From Megaleporinus macrocephalus (lineage: Eukaryota; Chordata; Actinopteri; Characiformes; Anostomidae), in assembly GCA_021613375.1 (NCBI GenBank), contig CM038703.1, forward strand, positions 19,710,194 to 19,774,193: 64,000 bases of DNA. Reading direction: 5' to 3'. Position 1 is the first letter of the stretch. Each line of letters starts with the position of its first letter. Positions 1-12,643 of this stretch are shown piece by piece. A program made the translations under genes and the position numbers. The notes beneath the pieces were generated by a model. It was given only the letters and a program-made list of their open reading frames with translations. It was not told the DNA's origin and did no database searches.

Positions 1-1124
1 ACAGTTCTGAACTAATGTGACTGTATCTAAATTACCAACATCAGCAAAATATGAAAGTACAGCTTTAAATTCCATCATAGTAAATCAACCAGATTCCAAA
101 AAGATTATTACCCAGGCCATCTAATGTCCCTGTGAGGGCCTTAGAAAGGATGACATTTACATAGTTAAACCTCAAAGCTACGATACTAATGGGACTAGTT
201 ACCAACAAACTGCTACACAGAGACAAGATCCTTTTCCTTCACAGTGATGATCACTGTCAGTAATAAAAAAAGCCAAATGATGTCAAAACTCTGAAAACAA
301 AAGGAACACTTCCAGGAGGTTGTCTTTGAGATACTGTGGGGGCGCTTAAAGCGAAAAGGTTTCTCAGGTGGCTTAGCTTCCAATTGAGCGTGAAAATAAA
401 AAACGAAAATGTGAATTCCGGCGACACTCTCCTCAATCCTTTTCCAAAAAAAACCCACCCCCACTTACCCGACTCAAATGTGCATGAAATGAATATGAGA
501 TATTCACTGGTGGAAATGTGCGGTGGAGCGTCAGATCGCTTAAAGAGGGTAAAAAAAACAAACACTGACTCTATTTTACATCTGCCGTCCGGTGACCTTT
601 GAAATAAACAGAATGGCAGAGGTTAAGAGTGAGCCATATCCCCACCTAAACCTCTTCTGGCATAGCACAAAGGCCAGGAGCCTTTTAGGTGTTAACTGGA
701 GGAAGACCTTAAGAGTTAAACCTGAAAGCATGCTCATTAATATTACATTGGCCTGTTGTTCAGCCACACTGACTCACTCTGGTGTGTTAGGCCCTGATTT
801 TACCACAAAGGACCAGTATAAATTACTGCTAGTGCTAGCTGCCTTGTTAGGGAAATGCCGTTCGCATGTTTGTGGTGGATGGGCTTATCTGCATAAGCCA
901 TCATTTATATTCAAGCTTTGTCCTTTATGATGCTGCGTGGCTTTGCCGCAAGCTCTCTCTGAATACACTGAATCTACTACGAGTATTAATATCACTGATA
1001 CCATCAACACAAACACAAAGCATGCATATTCAGTGCACGGGAAAGTCTTACTTCTCCCCATAAATGAATTTGGGGGACCAGTGGGAATGGTCTTCTGCAG
1101 GGACCCTTTGCGCTTCCCGACTGT
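1..1124. other. Non-coding sequence, no gene seen
   Basis: There is no recognisable gene, tRNA or transposon end here. Open frames on both strands are short and have no domain I know. A near-perfect dyad (8-bp arms around one central base) lies at 241-257 and could be a dimeric protein site or chance. The stretch looks single-copy. Confidence 0.5.
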
Positions 1125-1620
1125 TTAAGGTCTTTTAAAGTCTCCAGGCTGTCTTTCACTAATAGCCTCCATCTCCACGGTCCAGTGGAGGCTGTGTGGA
1201 CTGCGGGCAGGAGCAGCCAGCGTCTCCGGAGCCAGGCTCAGCTCCCATGGCCAGCGTGCAGCTGCTGCCCAGCCTGGGTGACATTCTGGCCAGGCTGCGT
1301 GTGGAGCAGTGATGGCTTTTTCTCTCCACCTCTGTGGACAAGTTAATGAGAATCTGCCCTTAAAGATAAACTCTAAAGCTCCCGAACACATAAAACTGTG
1401 GAGAAGCGCTCAGAGCTTCAAGCTGCATGACTTTACATAAAGCACGGCTAATGTTGCATGGCAACTTGGCTTCATGATCCGTTTTGGGGCACACACCTGT
1501 GGTTCTCGGAGGACTTTCGTTCATTTATAGTTTTTGCGGCCTGTAAGCAGACAGTGTATCGCAGCTAATCTTCTCGGATGACACAAAAGACCTCACTGGC
1601 TCTCATTCACACTTATGCTA
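1125..1620. other. GC-richer non-coding block
   Basis: This block is richer in G+C than its surroundings and has no microsatellite or transposon end. It opens a minus-strand frame of 88 codons with no recognisable domain or start context. It could be a conserved non-coding element, an exon of a non-coding RNA, or neither. Only an alignment to other fish would decide. Confidence 0.25.
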
Positions 1621-2114
1621 AATATGAGTGTTTAATACCATCACATTCTTAAATGAGCTTGAGAATGTGCTCGGCAATGGAAATACCAGTGGCAGAAGGA
1701 CTCGTTGTCATAACAACACATTCTCTACACAGCAGCTCGACCTCTCCACTCCAAGTATGCACATCGTCACCACACGGGTCCACCGTGTTCTGTGCCTACG
1801 TGCTGTGAGTGTGTGAACGGGTTCAGGACAGGACACTGAACGGGCATACGTAAATGCAGACGTGAGTCTGAGACACGTGCGTAAGAATGCACACCTAAAT
1901 AATTAGTTATTAAAAGCAGCAAAACATCAAATTGACACAATTATCGCCTCATCCCAAATGTGTTCACTCTCTGCAGGTTCGCTATGGGATTATGATGATA
2001 ATGTAGGCAACAAGTAATGCACAAAAGTGTTGCTTTTAATTAACTTCAATTAAAAATTCATTGGTTCTGCATGAATGAAATATATTACAGCATCCCAGTT
2101 AGAGCAGTTCATTT
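1621..2114. other. Non-coding spacer, nothing recognised
   Basis: AT-rich sequence with no gene or repeat that I recognise. Confidence 0.4.
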
Positions 2115-2116
2115 TA

Positions 2117-2351
2117 CAACCTCGTTTCCAAAAAATGTGAAGAGCTTACAAAACAAATTGCTATTATGTGTAGATACATATACGTGTTATGTAGCCTTAA
2201 GTACAGTAAGGTGTTACCAATAACAGTACGTATAGTGCCAGAAACAATAGAAAGACATCTATATCAGGATTACCTACTACACTGATATGGTTGAATGCCA
2301 ATATATCTGCCCCTTTTTTGTTGATATCCAATTTCTTTATATATATTCTTT

Positions 2352-2436
<85 letters not shown>

Positions 2437-2814
2437 GATTTAAACATAATGTGCCAACATTAAACATGATAATGCGCCAACAGAAACGCTGCTAAACCTC
2501 TTTAAGTAAAGCATGTTTTGCCCTCTCCTGTAAAGTTACTATTTTGGAGATGCTTTGTTTTTGACGATGTTATCGTTTAGGCATACTATTGCATGTTGCT
2601 AATTGATGGGTTGTCAAAAGCAGGTACAACCCATTCTGAAAAAATGCAAACATAACAGGATATACAATTTCACAGTTTCAACATTTCCTATGATGTCTTA
2701 ATTTAAATATATGATGACTTAAATTAAATATAAGGTGTAAATGATCATGTCATTGAACTCTGTTTTTACATTTGCAAGTGCCCCTCATTTATGCTTATTT
2801 TGGAAATGGGGTTG
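2117..2814. mobile_element. Non-autonomous TA-flanked DNA transposon
   Basis: The left end reads CAACCTCGTTTCCAAAAAA and the right end is its imperfect reverse complement, GGAAATGGGGTTG. Both ends are flanked by TA (2115-2116 and 2815-2816), as expected for a Tc1/mariner-type target duplication. The internal right half (about 2690-2800) resembles a widespread fish repeat ending in the same TIR. There is no transposase frame, so it would have been mobilised in trans. A (TA)n array has grown inside it at 2356-2433. Family assignment is from memory; the TIR pair and TA flanks are visible. Confidence 0.7.
2356..2433. repeat. (TA)n microsatellite
   Basis: Uninterrupted TA dinucleotides over 78 bp, inside the transposon at 2117-2814. 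The tyrosine/isoleucine-alternating open frames over it are artefacts. Confidence 0.97.
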
Positions 2815-2980
2815 TAACAACTTTTAACTGGCATTGTGTTCACATTTTAATTAAATAAATACAAAGCAGCCCTTATGTTCATTGTGGAACATAGTGTGCC
2901 TGAATGATCATGCATTGGCCTTAAACTAAATAAATGTAGTAAGTAAATCTGACATAGATAGTTTCTGAAGTTACATGGCA

Positions 2981-3212
2981 TACTTTACTGTAAAGACGGT
3001 GTTCTTAGGGCTACATACGGTTGTCATAACAAATGACATAACCCTACATAAACGCTTATAAATGCTTAATCCGCCATCTAGCATAAAGGTTACTTTACAG
3101 TGAACAGCACCTATGCATCTACAAACACTTATGTAGGGTTATGTCAGCTGTCATGACAAGCTTATATAGGTGTCATGTTGCCTTATGAACAGCACCCTAC
3201 TGTAAAATGTTA
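2981..3212. mobile_element. Palindromic MITE-like element
   Basis: The left arm (about 2981-3056) and right arm (about 3127-3211) are imperfect reverse complements. The best match is ATAACCCTACATAA near 3040, mirrored by TTATGTAGGGTTAT near 3130. The outer ends carry TTTACTGTAA-like and TACTGTAAAA-like sequence. There is no coding capacity. The layout fits a small non-autonomous DNA transposon; the superfamily is not assigned because no clear target duplication was found. Confidence 0.6.
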
Positions 3213-4441
<1,229 letters not shown>

Positions 4442-4569
4442 ACAGCGACACAAGTTTTGGCATTTTAGCTGGTTACATATTCAAGATACCGTTATGTAAT
4501 CAATATCTGCCTCTGGTGTACACTCTTAGCTTTAAGAGGAGAGGTTTATGAATTACAGCTCTTTAATAT

Positions 4570-5745
4570 GTAGCTGCCTCTTTTTCAAGGGACCAAAGTA
4601 ATTGGATAATTATCTCAACAGATATTTCATGGGCTGCATGGGCTATTCCCTCGTTAATCCAGCATCAGTTAAGCAGGTAAAAGGTCTGGAGTTGATTCTA
4701 GGTGTGGCATTTGTATTTGGAAGCTGTTACTGGGGCCTCACAACATGCAGTCAAAGGGGCTCTCAGTGGAAGTGAAACAGGCCATCATTAGGCTGAAAAA
4801 ATGAGAAACCCATCAGAGAAATAGTGGAAATATTAGCAGTGGCCAAGTTACAGTTTGGTACATCCTGGGGGAAAAAGGAGTGCAGTGGTGAGCTCGGGAA
4901 CTCAAAAAGGCCTGGACATCCACGGTAGTGGATCCACAGTGGTGGATGATCATAGAATCCTTTCCATGTTGAAGAAATTTCCCTTCACAACATCCAACCA
5001 AGTAAAGAACACTCTCCAGGAAGTAGGTGTATCAGCACCTAAGTCTACCATAAAGAGAAGACTTCATGAGAGCAAATACAGAGGATTCACTACAAGACGC
5101 AAACAATGAATTAACCCTTAAACGTAGAATGGCCAGATTAGACAAAAAAAAACATCTAAAGAAGCCAGCCCAGTTCTGGAACAGCATTCTTTAGACAGAT
5201 GAAACTAAGATCAACCTGAATCAGAATGAGGGGAAGAAGAAAGCACCAAAGTACACCACATCCTCTGTAAAACATGGTGGGAACAATGTGATGGCATGGA
5301 CATGCATGGCCCAACTGCACTGGGTTGCTAGTGTTTATTGAGGAAATGACTGAAGACAGAAGCAGTCGGATGATCACCAGATCTCAACCCGATTGAGCAT
5401 GCATTTCACTTACTTAAGACAAAACGTAAGGTAGAAAAACCCTCAAACAAGCAATGACTGAAGACAGCTGCAGTAAAGAACTGGCAAAGCATCACAAAGT
5501 AGGTAACTCAGCATTTGGTGATGCTCATGGGTTCCAGATATCAGGCAGTCATTGCCTGCAAAGGATTCTCAAAGTATTTAAAATAAACATTTTATTTATG
5601 GTAATGTTAATTTGTTCAGTTACTTTTGAGCCCCTGAAATGAGGAGGCTTTGTAGAAAAATGTTTGGAATTCTTAAAAGGTTTCATAGGATATTTTTGTT
5701 CAACCTCTTGAACTAAACCTGAAAGTCTACACTTCCAAATCATGG
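4570..5745 (+). mobile_element. Decayed Tc1-family transposon
   Basis: This is a relic of a Tc1 element. The leader before the transposase (about 4588-4744) and the 3' trailer (about 5587-5740) both match the layout I know from fish Tc1 copies. They bracket the transposase pseudogene. I could not find the terminal inverted repeats at either side, so the ends are approximate and probably eroded. An internal deletion of several hundred bases falls near 5374. Confidence 0.85.
4745..5586 (+). pseudogene. Tc1 transposase relic, frameshifted and internally deleted
   Basis: In life this protein cuts and pastes the element at TA sites. The start region (from the ATG at 4745) and the DNA-binding helix-turn-helix part are recognisable. 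The longest clean frame is 4855-5109, with motifs such as NPFTTSNQ-like and STIKRRLHESKYRGFTTR. A one-base loss after the LKK stretch near 4800 breaks the frame, and a stop follows at about 5107. Downstream, the first catalytic aspartate (in TDETK, near 5195) and the third catalytic residue (glutamate in NPIEH, near 5385) survive in pieces. The stretch between them, with the second aspartate, is missing. The protein cannot be active. Confidence 0.9.
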
Positions 5746-6119
5746 GCCTATCTGTGTATATATATAAAAATACAGAAATATACAGAAATATTTATATATA
5801 TAATTAATTAATAAAAATAAATATATATTCCATGCTAGTTAATTTAATGAATGTAAACAGACTTGTTATTTTGTTTCTGTTTAATGTTTAATGTTTGATG
5901 TATGAAGCAGTTATCTATAAAGACAGACAAGAACTAATGAGAAATATTCAAGCTTTAAGATGTTGCTTCTTCTGTTTTAACTTCAAGACATACTCTTACA
6001 AGTCCATTAGAGACTACTTAACAATTAGCATGGTTTGAGGCAACTGTGTAATAAATGTAGGCATGTTATCTGGGTGTAAGTTTCTATTACCTGTTAAAGA
6101 CATTCGTCTCAAGTCTCCA
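5746..6119. other. AT-rich spacer
   Basis: AT-rich sequence with short TA and AAAT-like runs at 5755-5830. No gene recognised. Confidence 0.45.
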
Positions 6120-6660
6120 GAGACAAACTAAAACAGCAGACTTTGGAATAGCAAACAGTTCTTGGCTGACTTAATAAAGGGAAAATAGTTGGTTACAAAA
6201 CTCTCTAGTTCAGACTGGATTTGGCAGCACATGAACTGAGTCAAACGGTGAAGGGTGAGCAGAGGCTGCTGTTTCAGAGGGGTAGCCCTGCTGGGCTGGG
6301 TCTGCATGCAGCAAGGCTTGGCGAGAGGAAGTTCTTTCAGAGGTATCCGCTCTGGCTCAGGCTGCAGTAAGAGCCGAACGGGCGCATGAGCTCCTCTGTG
6401 CTCTCCAGCCTCGGGGGCTCTCTGCTCTCTGATGAGAGCCAGCGCTCGAAGCAGACACAAGGCTCCTCTGCTGCCTTCCAGATGAAGCAGATCCACTAAC
6501 TACTGTAACTACCCCTCCCACGCACATGCTCCCATCCAGCAGGGTGCAGCAAGCCTCATCTTTGCCTCCGCATTCTGCATCCCACCAGCTACCTTCACGC
6601 TGCTAGGTGCCTTAGGGTGCATGCAAAAACCTTCTTCTTACTGTTACTTAATTATTCCCA
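6120..6660. other. GC-richer non-coding block
   Basis: Markedly richer in G+C than both flanks and free of repeats. A minus-strand frame of 122 codons (6128-6496) runs through it, but its leucine/alanine/proline-rich product matches no family I know. It may be a conserved non-coding element or a non-coding RNA exon. Confidence 0.25.
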
Positions 6661-6701
6661 CTTCTTTCTCAATCTGTATCGATGAAAGGATGCTGTCGCC
6701 T

Positions 6702-6951
6702 TTGATAGAAAGGCTCTTTTAATGAATTGGTTTAATTAAATACTTAAAATGAAGTAATTCACCAAAAAACATAGTTTAAAAGAAGAGCAATAATTTACAG
6801 CACTTTAAACCTCAAAAGTAGTGTAAAATACTTTGAAGTAGGTTTGAAGTACTGTGAAATATTGCTCTTTTTCATTTAAACTATGTTTTTTGTTGAATTA
6901 CTTTATTTAAAGCATTTGAACATTAATTCATTAAAAAAGGCTTCCTATCAA
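6702..6951. mobile_element. Near full-length hairpin element (palindromic MITE)
   Basis: The 250 bp fold on themselves around about 6826. The left arm runs from TTGATAGAAAGGC at 6702 to about 6820. The right arm mirrors it, ending GCCTTCC-TATCAA-like at 6951. The inner arms match strongly, for example CAAAAAACATAGTTTAAA at about 6762 and its reverse complement near 6875. There is no coding capacity. It is most likely a MITE, with each strand able to form a stem of about 120 bp. No clear target duplication was found. Confidence 0.7.
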
Positions 6952-7059
6952 TGTTGTTGAGGTTTGCTCTGTCACAGCTAGTGTTATCATGCACTTTATT
7001 ATAACTGTGTCGTGTTATTTAATAACTATAAAACAGCTCAAATGCTTGCAGAATTAAAA

Positions 7060-7215
7060 ATGGTTTAGAACCTTTACAATATAGGAAGACTCTTTAAACT
7101 TAAGAAGATAAAACTTTAGAAAAAAATGGTTCTAGTATAGTAGTGACAAAGGGTTCTTTGACCTATAACAGTAGTGGAATCATTTTTAACCAATTCTTTA
7201 AGGGGTTTCCATCAT
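7060..7215. mobile_element. Fragment of a GGTTCTTT-type fish MITE
   Basis: Contains AAAGGGTTCTTTGACC and related GGTTCT/AGAACC-type words that I associate with a small fish DNA transposon whose end reads ACACTCTTAAAAATAAAGG. Similar pieces lie at 29804, 34067 and 35680. No intact end is visible here, so the boundaries are approximate. Confidence 0.4.
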
Positions 7216-7429
7216 CGGAAGGAACCACTTAAGCATGGAGTGAATGGATCTTAAGTGTCAGTGCTTTTATGTAGAACTCTGGAGGAACCAATTTACATAT
7301 CAACCACATAAAATGCCTCTTAAGGCCACCATCCACCCACAGGTTATTTTATGGGAAACTTTGTTTTTAACTTTGTTGTTTTATTATATCTTTGTACTCT
7401 CTGCCTCCTTTACCCCTCGCTCCTTCTTC

Positions 7430-8160
7430 TACTCAAAGCTAAGGTCTAAGCCTGTGTCGCCACGAAGTCCACTCTGTTCGGAAGACGTGGTTTTTGGAAT
7501 ATAATATAAGTGTGCGGTCGGGGCCAAAGAAAATTTCTGCAAAGATGAGCTGCCAGAACAATTGAGTTGTTATGAAGCTGGCTCTCCCGGGAGAAGTAGA
7601 CATGTTGGTCACGTCGAACCCTCCCGGAATTCATCTGCGGGGAGAGAGATTTAGAAAGCAGTAGGAAGCGAGTTTCATTTGTCACGGATGGTATTAGCAC
7701 TTTACAGTACGTTAATTACGCGAGCGGTGCCGGCTGAAAGTGAGTGGCAGCACTTTTACCCTGCTGCTTATGTCATCAGAAACCCTTTTTCCAGCCATGG
7801 CCAGGCTTTATTTTGACACTTCAGTCAAGAGCACAGACAGCCGTGGGGCACGACGCGCTAATTATCTTTATCTAACTTTAGCCCGCCGATAAGTGAAAGG
7901 TATTGTGATTGCCTCGGTGTGCTTAGAATTCATTTGTTTATCAGACAAAACCTTTTCTATCCGCATGAGCCGCCGCCGCCGCCTGCACATATAAATGGAA
8001 GCTGGAGCCGACACCTCTTTCCCTGTGGCACATTTCAAAGTGACCTTGCGGAGGCCATATCAATCCGGTGGACTGGTCAACAATGGCGTCATGCTTTGGC
8101 TCACGAGAGGACCGCTTCAGGAGTGAGGCGGAGAGAGGAGCTGACTAGCGTGTCTATCTG
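7430..8160. promoter_or_regulatory. Candidate distal regulatory block with GATA-motif cluster
   Basis: Repeat-free sequence of mid G+C. Four GATA-type motifs fall within about 80 bp: TTATCT at 7862-7867 and 7868-7873, GATAAG at 7888-7893 and TTATCA at 7938-7943. TAATT homeodomain-type cores lie nearby. A short GCC-triplet run sits at about 7971-7985. The texture resembles conserved vertebrate enhancers, but that is inference, since no cross-species alignment was possible. The open frame at 7919-8161 has no recognisable domain. Confidence 0.35.
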
Positions 8161-8480
8161 ATCATTTGAAAGTAGTTTACGGAATTTTCTGGAGAAATGT
8201 GAGGATATATTTAGGTGTTTCGTGCTCCAGTCAAGGACGGACGTAGGCTGGTGGGCTTTAAAGACTTTTAAAAGACTAAAAGTCTGCCAGAAATGCTATT
8301 AATAAAACTCATGAATATTTACTTTCAGTAAACTTTCAGGCTTATCTTCAGTATCTCTTTAGAAACACATTTTACTTTAGTCTTTGCCTTCTGGGTTTCA
8401 GATTCTCGGAACCTAAAACAAACGCTAATTTTAATGTTCCACAGTTCCTAAGAAATGTCTTATTTTGGTAAGTCATCTAG
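8161..8480. other. Non-coding spacer, nothing recognised
   Basis: No gene or repeat seen. Confidence 0.4.
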
Positions 8481-8960
8481 CTTCTATAAATAATACAGAG
8501 ACAGCGGAACATGAGCAATTTGCTGTGTGCCATGTCTTTGTTGCTTTCTCATTAGACCTAGTTGTTCTCCGTAGCTGATGAGCTTGTCTTGCTGCCGTGT
8601 TGAAAGTGTTTCCAAATGGGTTACAAAGCTCGTATTCCAGGGGCAGAACATTTTAACAGGGCAAAAATGCAAATGTCAGACAATTCATTATTCAGCAGAT
8701 TAAGGGCATGAAGAGAGATTTTGGGTGGATTACGCTCATTAAAAGACCACACGTGTCCTTTCCTGAAACAAATCCCGAATGTTAGCTCTAGATGAAGCAA
8801 GACTAATTCCTGTGTACATGACTAATTTCTAATTATTTCAAATGATATCATTAAAGATCATCACTTTGCTCATTATATCACTGAATGAATGATATCTACA
8901 TATAGCATTATGCTTGAGACAATTAGCTGCTTAATTATGTTGCTTCATTATGATTTTTCT
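8481..8960. promoter_or_regulatory. Candidate regulatory block with octamer and homeodomain cores
   Basis: Repeat-free and AT-leaning. It has a perfect octamer ATGCAAAT at 8667-8674 (a POU-factor site) and several ATTA/TAAT cores between 8800 and 8950. Octamers and homeodomain cores are common in vertebrate developmental enhancers. Nothing suggests coding sequence. Conservation was not tested. Confidence 0.33.
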
Positions 8961-10004
8961 ACTGAAAGTGAGACATTAAAGTAAGTTAAGCCTAGACGCC
9001 ACCGTGAATGGACATGAAATGTTGTCAAAAAGCCAAATACAGTCTATAAGGAACCGATACAATGACACAATTTCATAATTATATAAATCATAAACAACTG
9101 AACTACACTGAAGACATTTCCAATGCAATCCACTTAGCATTTCTGTACATCTGGTGATGCTACTGATAAAAGGATTGGTATGGCCCATTCTACCGAATCA
9201 GCTCCAACAAATACCTCAAACAAAAAACAATTAAGTGTTCAGATCTTAGATATTTACTAAGATCATGTTACTATTGAACACACAAGGCATTAATATAGAT
9301 AGAGATCAGCATTACCATTTTACTTATCATTTCATTATCCTTTCATTTATTTATTTATCCTCATTTTTTTAAATGCTTTATTATGCTTGTCCACATTTTC
9401 CATTGCTTTTATGTGTTATGTAGATTTTTTGTGCAAATAAATGTTCTACAAAATTATAAAGCCCAAAGTACACGCCAGAGGAAAAAACTTTCAAAGAAAC
9501 CACTTTTCCCAGCTGTCTGGAATGCGTTGTTGGTATTCTAGCCCTTTTCACTGTTACACGGTGATGTCATTTCATAACACAATCCTTATTGCTGCCCCAC
9601 AGGTAAGTTTGGCGGACCCTCACACAATACAATACCCTCACACATGCTCTCATGTCACTACTAAAAATAAATGGTTTTAGTCCATAGATGGAGTCTTATT
9701 GTCAGTTACACCGTCAGATACATTATTTGTTACTACTATTTTACAGTTGCTGTCCTAATAGCATCTGAGCAGTGATGATTCTATAGTTATCTGTGTGATG
9801 GGTGGGTTAGGGGGTGACTAGTAAATTGTGCAGGAACATATGGGCTATACAATATGTGCAGCTGATAAAATGTCCAGTGAGTGTGGAAACAAGGTAAGTG
9901 TATCTTGCACATCATTTGCTTTACTCTGAGTCAAAACAACCATTAGGTATGTATTGGTTCAAGAGATTTTTCTGAGGATCACCTCAAAGCTTATAGCTTA
10001 AAGT
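8961..10004. other. Non-coding spacer, nothing recognised
   Basis: AT-rich sequence without gene, RNA gene or recognisable transposon end. Confidence 0.4.
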
Positions 10005-10280
10005 TCCTATATGTACCAAACATTGTTTTATGTACCAAACATGGCCACAAATCATCTTACATGGCTATTTTGCAACCTTTCTATATTGCTTATATAGTTG
10101 TGCCTTGCTGTTGTGCCTTTAAGGCTAAACTAGGATGAATGAGCTCTTTTCGGATTGGCTGCTCTGTATTGTACCTCCTTCTCAGAGCATTCTTTAGGAC
10201 TTCAATATAAACTGCTGTAGGCTGAATAGATGGACACGTGTAAAAACATTGTTTTCCGTGACATCACAGAAAATACTAAA
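10005..10280. repeat. Dispersed repeat, copy 1
   Basis: The part around 10108-10180 (TTGTGCCTTTAAG, then GAGCTC, GATTGGCTGCTCTGTATTGT) resembles 37460-37535, which has CTGTGCCTTTAAGAC and GATTGCCTTGTATTGTGC in the same order. Two related stretches 27 kb apart point to a dispersed repeat, probably an old DNA transposon. Ends are unclear. Confidence 0.4.
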
Positions 10281-11605
10281 TACAAATTTTGTAGTTTAAT
10301 TTTCATACACTGACCGTACGGACCAGAAAAAAAGTTAATGGTATGTCTTTCGCAATGTTTACAAAATGCAACCAACTTTTATGAATGAACTTAAGTGTGA
10401 ATAAATATATATTTCTGCAAATTTTGTAGTAAATAAAAGTCTCCCGAAAAAGAACTGGCAACCAAGTGTATATTGAGTCATCTATATAGGGATGATGTCC
10501 TATTTCTACAAATGACACCCATTTCTTATGATTCTTTATGTATGTTTGCTTACATATATGTGTGGCCTCCATGGATGCCTCCGAATTGCCTGGCACCATC
10601 CTTAATCGTATAAGTAATTACACTGAGACCAGAAGTACATGGTGCACCTGTTTTTATCACCGAACCAGTGTCAGTCTGTAACTCTGTGCTAATTCAATTC
10701 GGCATATGTAAGCAAGAACAGAGGCAAGAAAGAGACCTGCGAGTTTTAATGCAATTTTCCAGCTCATCTACCCAGCGTTCTGCGCTGTGGCCAACTGTTA
10801 GCAGCTGCGGGGTGGGGGGAGGAGGAGGAGCAGGATGAGTGCCTTTTGCTCTGCTGACTCAGGACATGGAAGCACACACACACATACACACCGCTCAGAT
10901 CCACCAGCTCCACCCTGATCTAACAGACCCATGTGCTCCTTCTGATGGACCTGTGCCAAGCTTGCACCAGCCTGCTGCTCCTGGATGTTTACAAGTGAAG
11001 TATGCCTCAGTGGCATAGCCAGAATTTCATAGCCAGCATAAATGCTGATGACCACCAACTAGCCAAGTTCATTATAGCTAAACTGTTACAACACAGTCAG
11101 GATTATTTAACTGGTTAACGTGAGTTACTATGAAACTTGACAGCATGCCATTGTACATAAAGGCCAATCATTCAGAGAAATATCTTAAACAACTTTAAAC
11201 ATATTCACAGCTTTAGACGTTTCGGCAAAGGCCTAAACACCTCTGTAGTAATGCAAAGTTCTTCTAGCACACCTATAAGATTTATGGTTGCAAGTTAACA
11301 TGTTTAAAATTAGAAAGCAAAATCTGATCAGTTTATTTGACTGTCAGTTCCTTATTATGTTATTGAATATAAAACGATGGGACATTAGCATACTTCAGCT
11401 CCTGAAGTCCTAACCAATGGCAGAGCTTGCTTGGCTATATCTACCTAAATGCCACAGGTTAGGCTTTACCCTGTTTCTATTGGATGTTTTAAGAATATAA
11501 CCCCTTTGTTCCCAACCAAATCTTAGCAAAGTGATTACTACAGTACTTAAACACAGTACGTATGATTAGAATGCTAAATAAAAATGAACTACATTTTCCA
11601 GGGGA
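10281..11605. other. Non-coding spacer
   Basis: No gene recognised. A purine-rich run lies at 10805-10835 and a CA-rich run at 10872-10890. Both lie under a minus-strand frame that has no recognisable domain. Confidence 0.4.
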
Positions 11606-12193
11606 TGCTTGGCTCCTTACATGCAGGCTTTGTGCCCAGAGTCTATTGAAAGATCACTCATGGATACACTGATGCCTTGTAAGAGGTTTCCATGGTGGCC
11701 ATACAATTCCTTTGCTTTATTTTCTACTGTGTTACGTGTGCATATCAGGGAGTTTGTGAGCCAAGCAGAAATCTAAATAGACCCTGCCAGTTCATGTCTT
11801 TGGTCATATTAAACATATCAGTGTCATATCATTTAAAGGACAACATTCTTGTATCCATAATCATAGATGGAAGTGGCTTTCACACACCTCTAAAATGCCA
11901 TCTAATGTTTGGCTACATCAGTGTGTAGCAGGGACAGAGAAAGATCCTACAAACCAATAATATTTTAGCATGCTTAGAGCAAATACACCAGTCAAATACA
12001 CCATTAAATTTTTTAGTGCTTCATTTTTTATTTTATTATTATTTCTTTACATTTTTGGTTTACAGATCTTGTTGAACATCATAGTTGTAAGAAAAAAAAG
12101 ATGTGTTCTGATCTCTGACTTTCACTGGCTTTAGGGACTGGGTGTTTAGGTGATTCCATGCTGGGAGCACATAGCAGGTTGATAAGTCAATAG
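11606..12193 (+). repeat. Left arm of the foldback
   Basis: 588 bp, the reverse complement of 12644-13202 apart from indels. A 78-codon frame in it (11692-11928) has a mirror-image counterpart in the right arm. The similarity is explained by the inverted duplication and is not evidence for a protein. Confidence 0.85.
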
Positions 12194-12643
12194 GGGATTT
12201 AGAGGGTTACCCACTGATCAATACTTAAATAAGTACCCTAGCACAGCTCAAACATCTGGGTTGCTAGGCATGTTTTATACTGCTTGTGGTATGTGCTATA
12301 TAAGATGCCTGTATGTAGGGCCTAACTTAAGGATGGAAAAATTAGGAAAACCTAGGAAACATTTCGCACCACACAGTTCATATAAAATGCTATTTCTGTG
12401 ACATAGATATTAACCTGTATAAACCAGCACATGACAGTAAATTATATTTCTCTCCAAATTATCACTTTATCTACCATAGTATTTATTAAACTTTGAATTG
12501 GATTTAGTTAAAACTGTAGTTCAACATCGGTTCTGATAAATGCATATGTGTTGTAAATTCACATATAAGGCCATCATCAGCTCTGGCACATGTTCATAAC
12601 AAATATGCATTCAGTGAATCAGATGTACTGAACCAAACGTAGA

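Noticed and set aside
3068..3084. Possible CTCF motif (GCTAGATGGCGG on the reverse strand)
   Set aside because: The 5' half of the core is missing and the site lies inside a MITE-like element.
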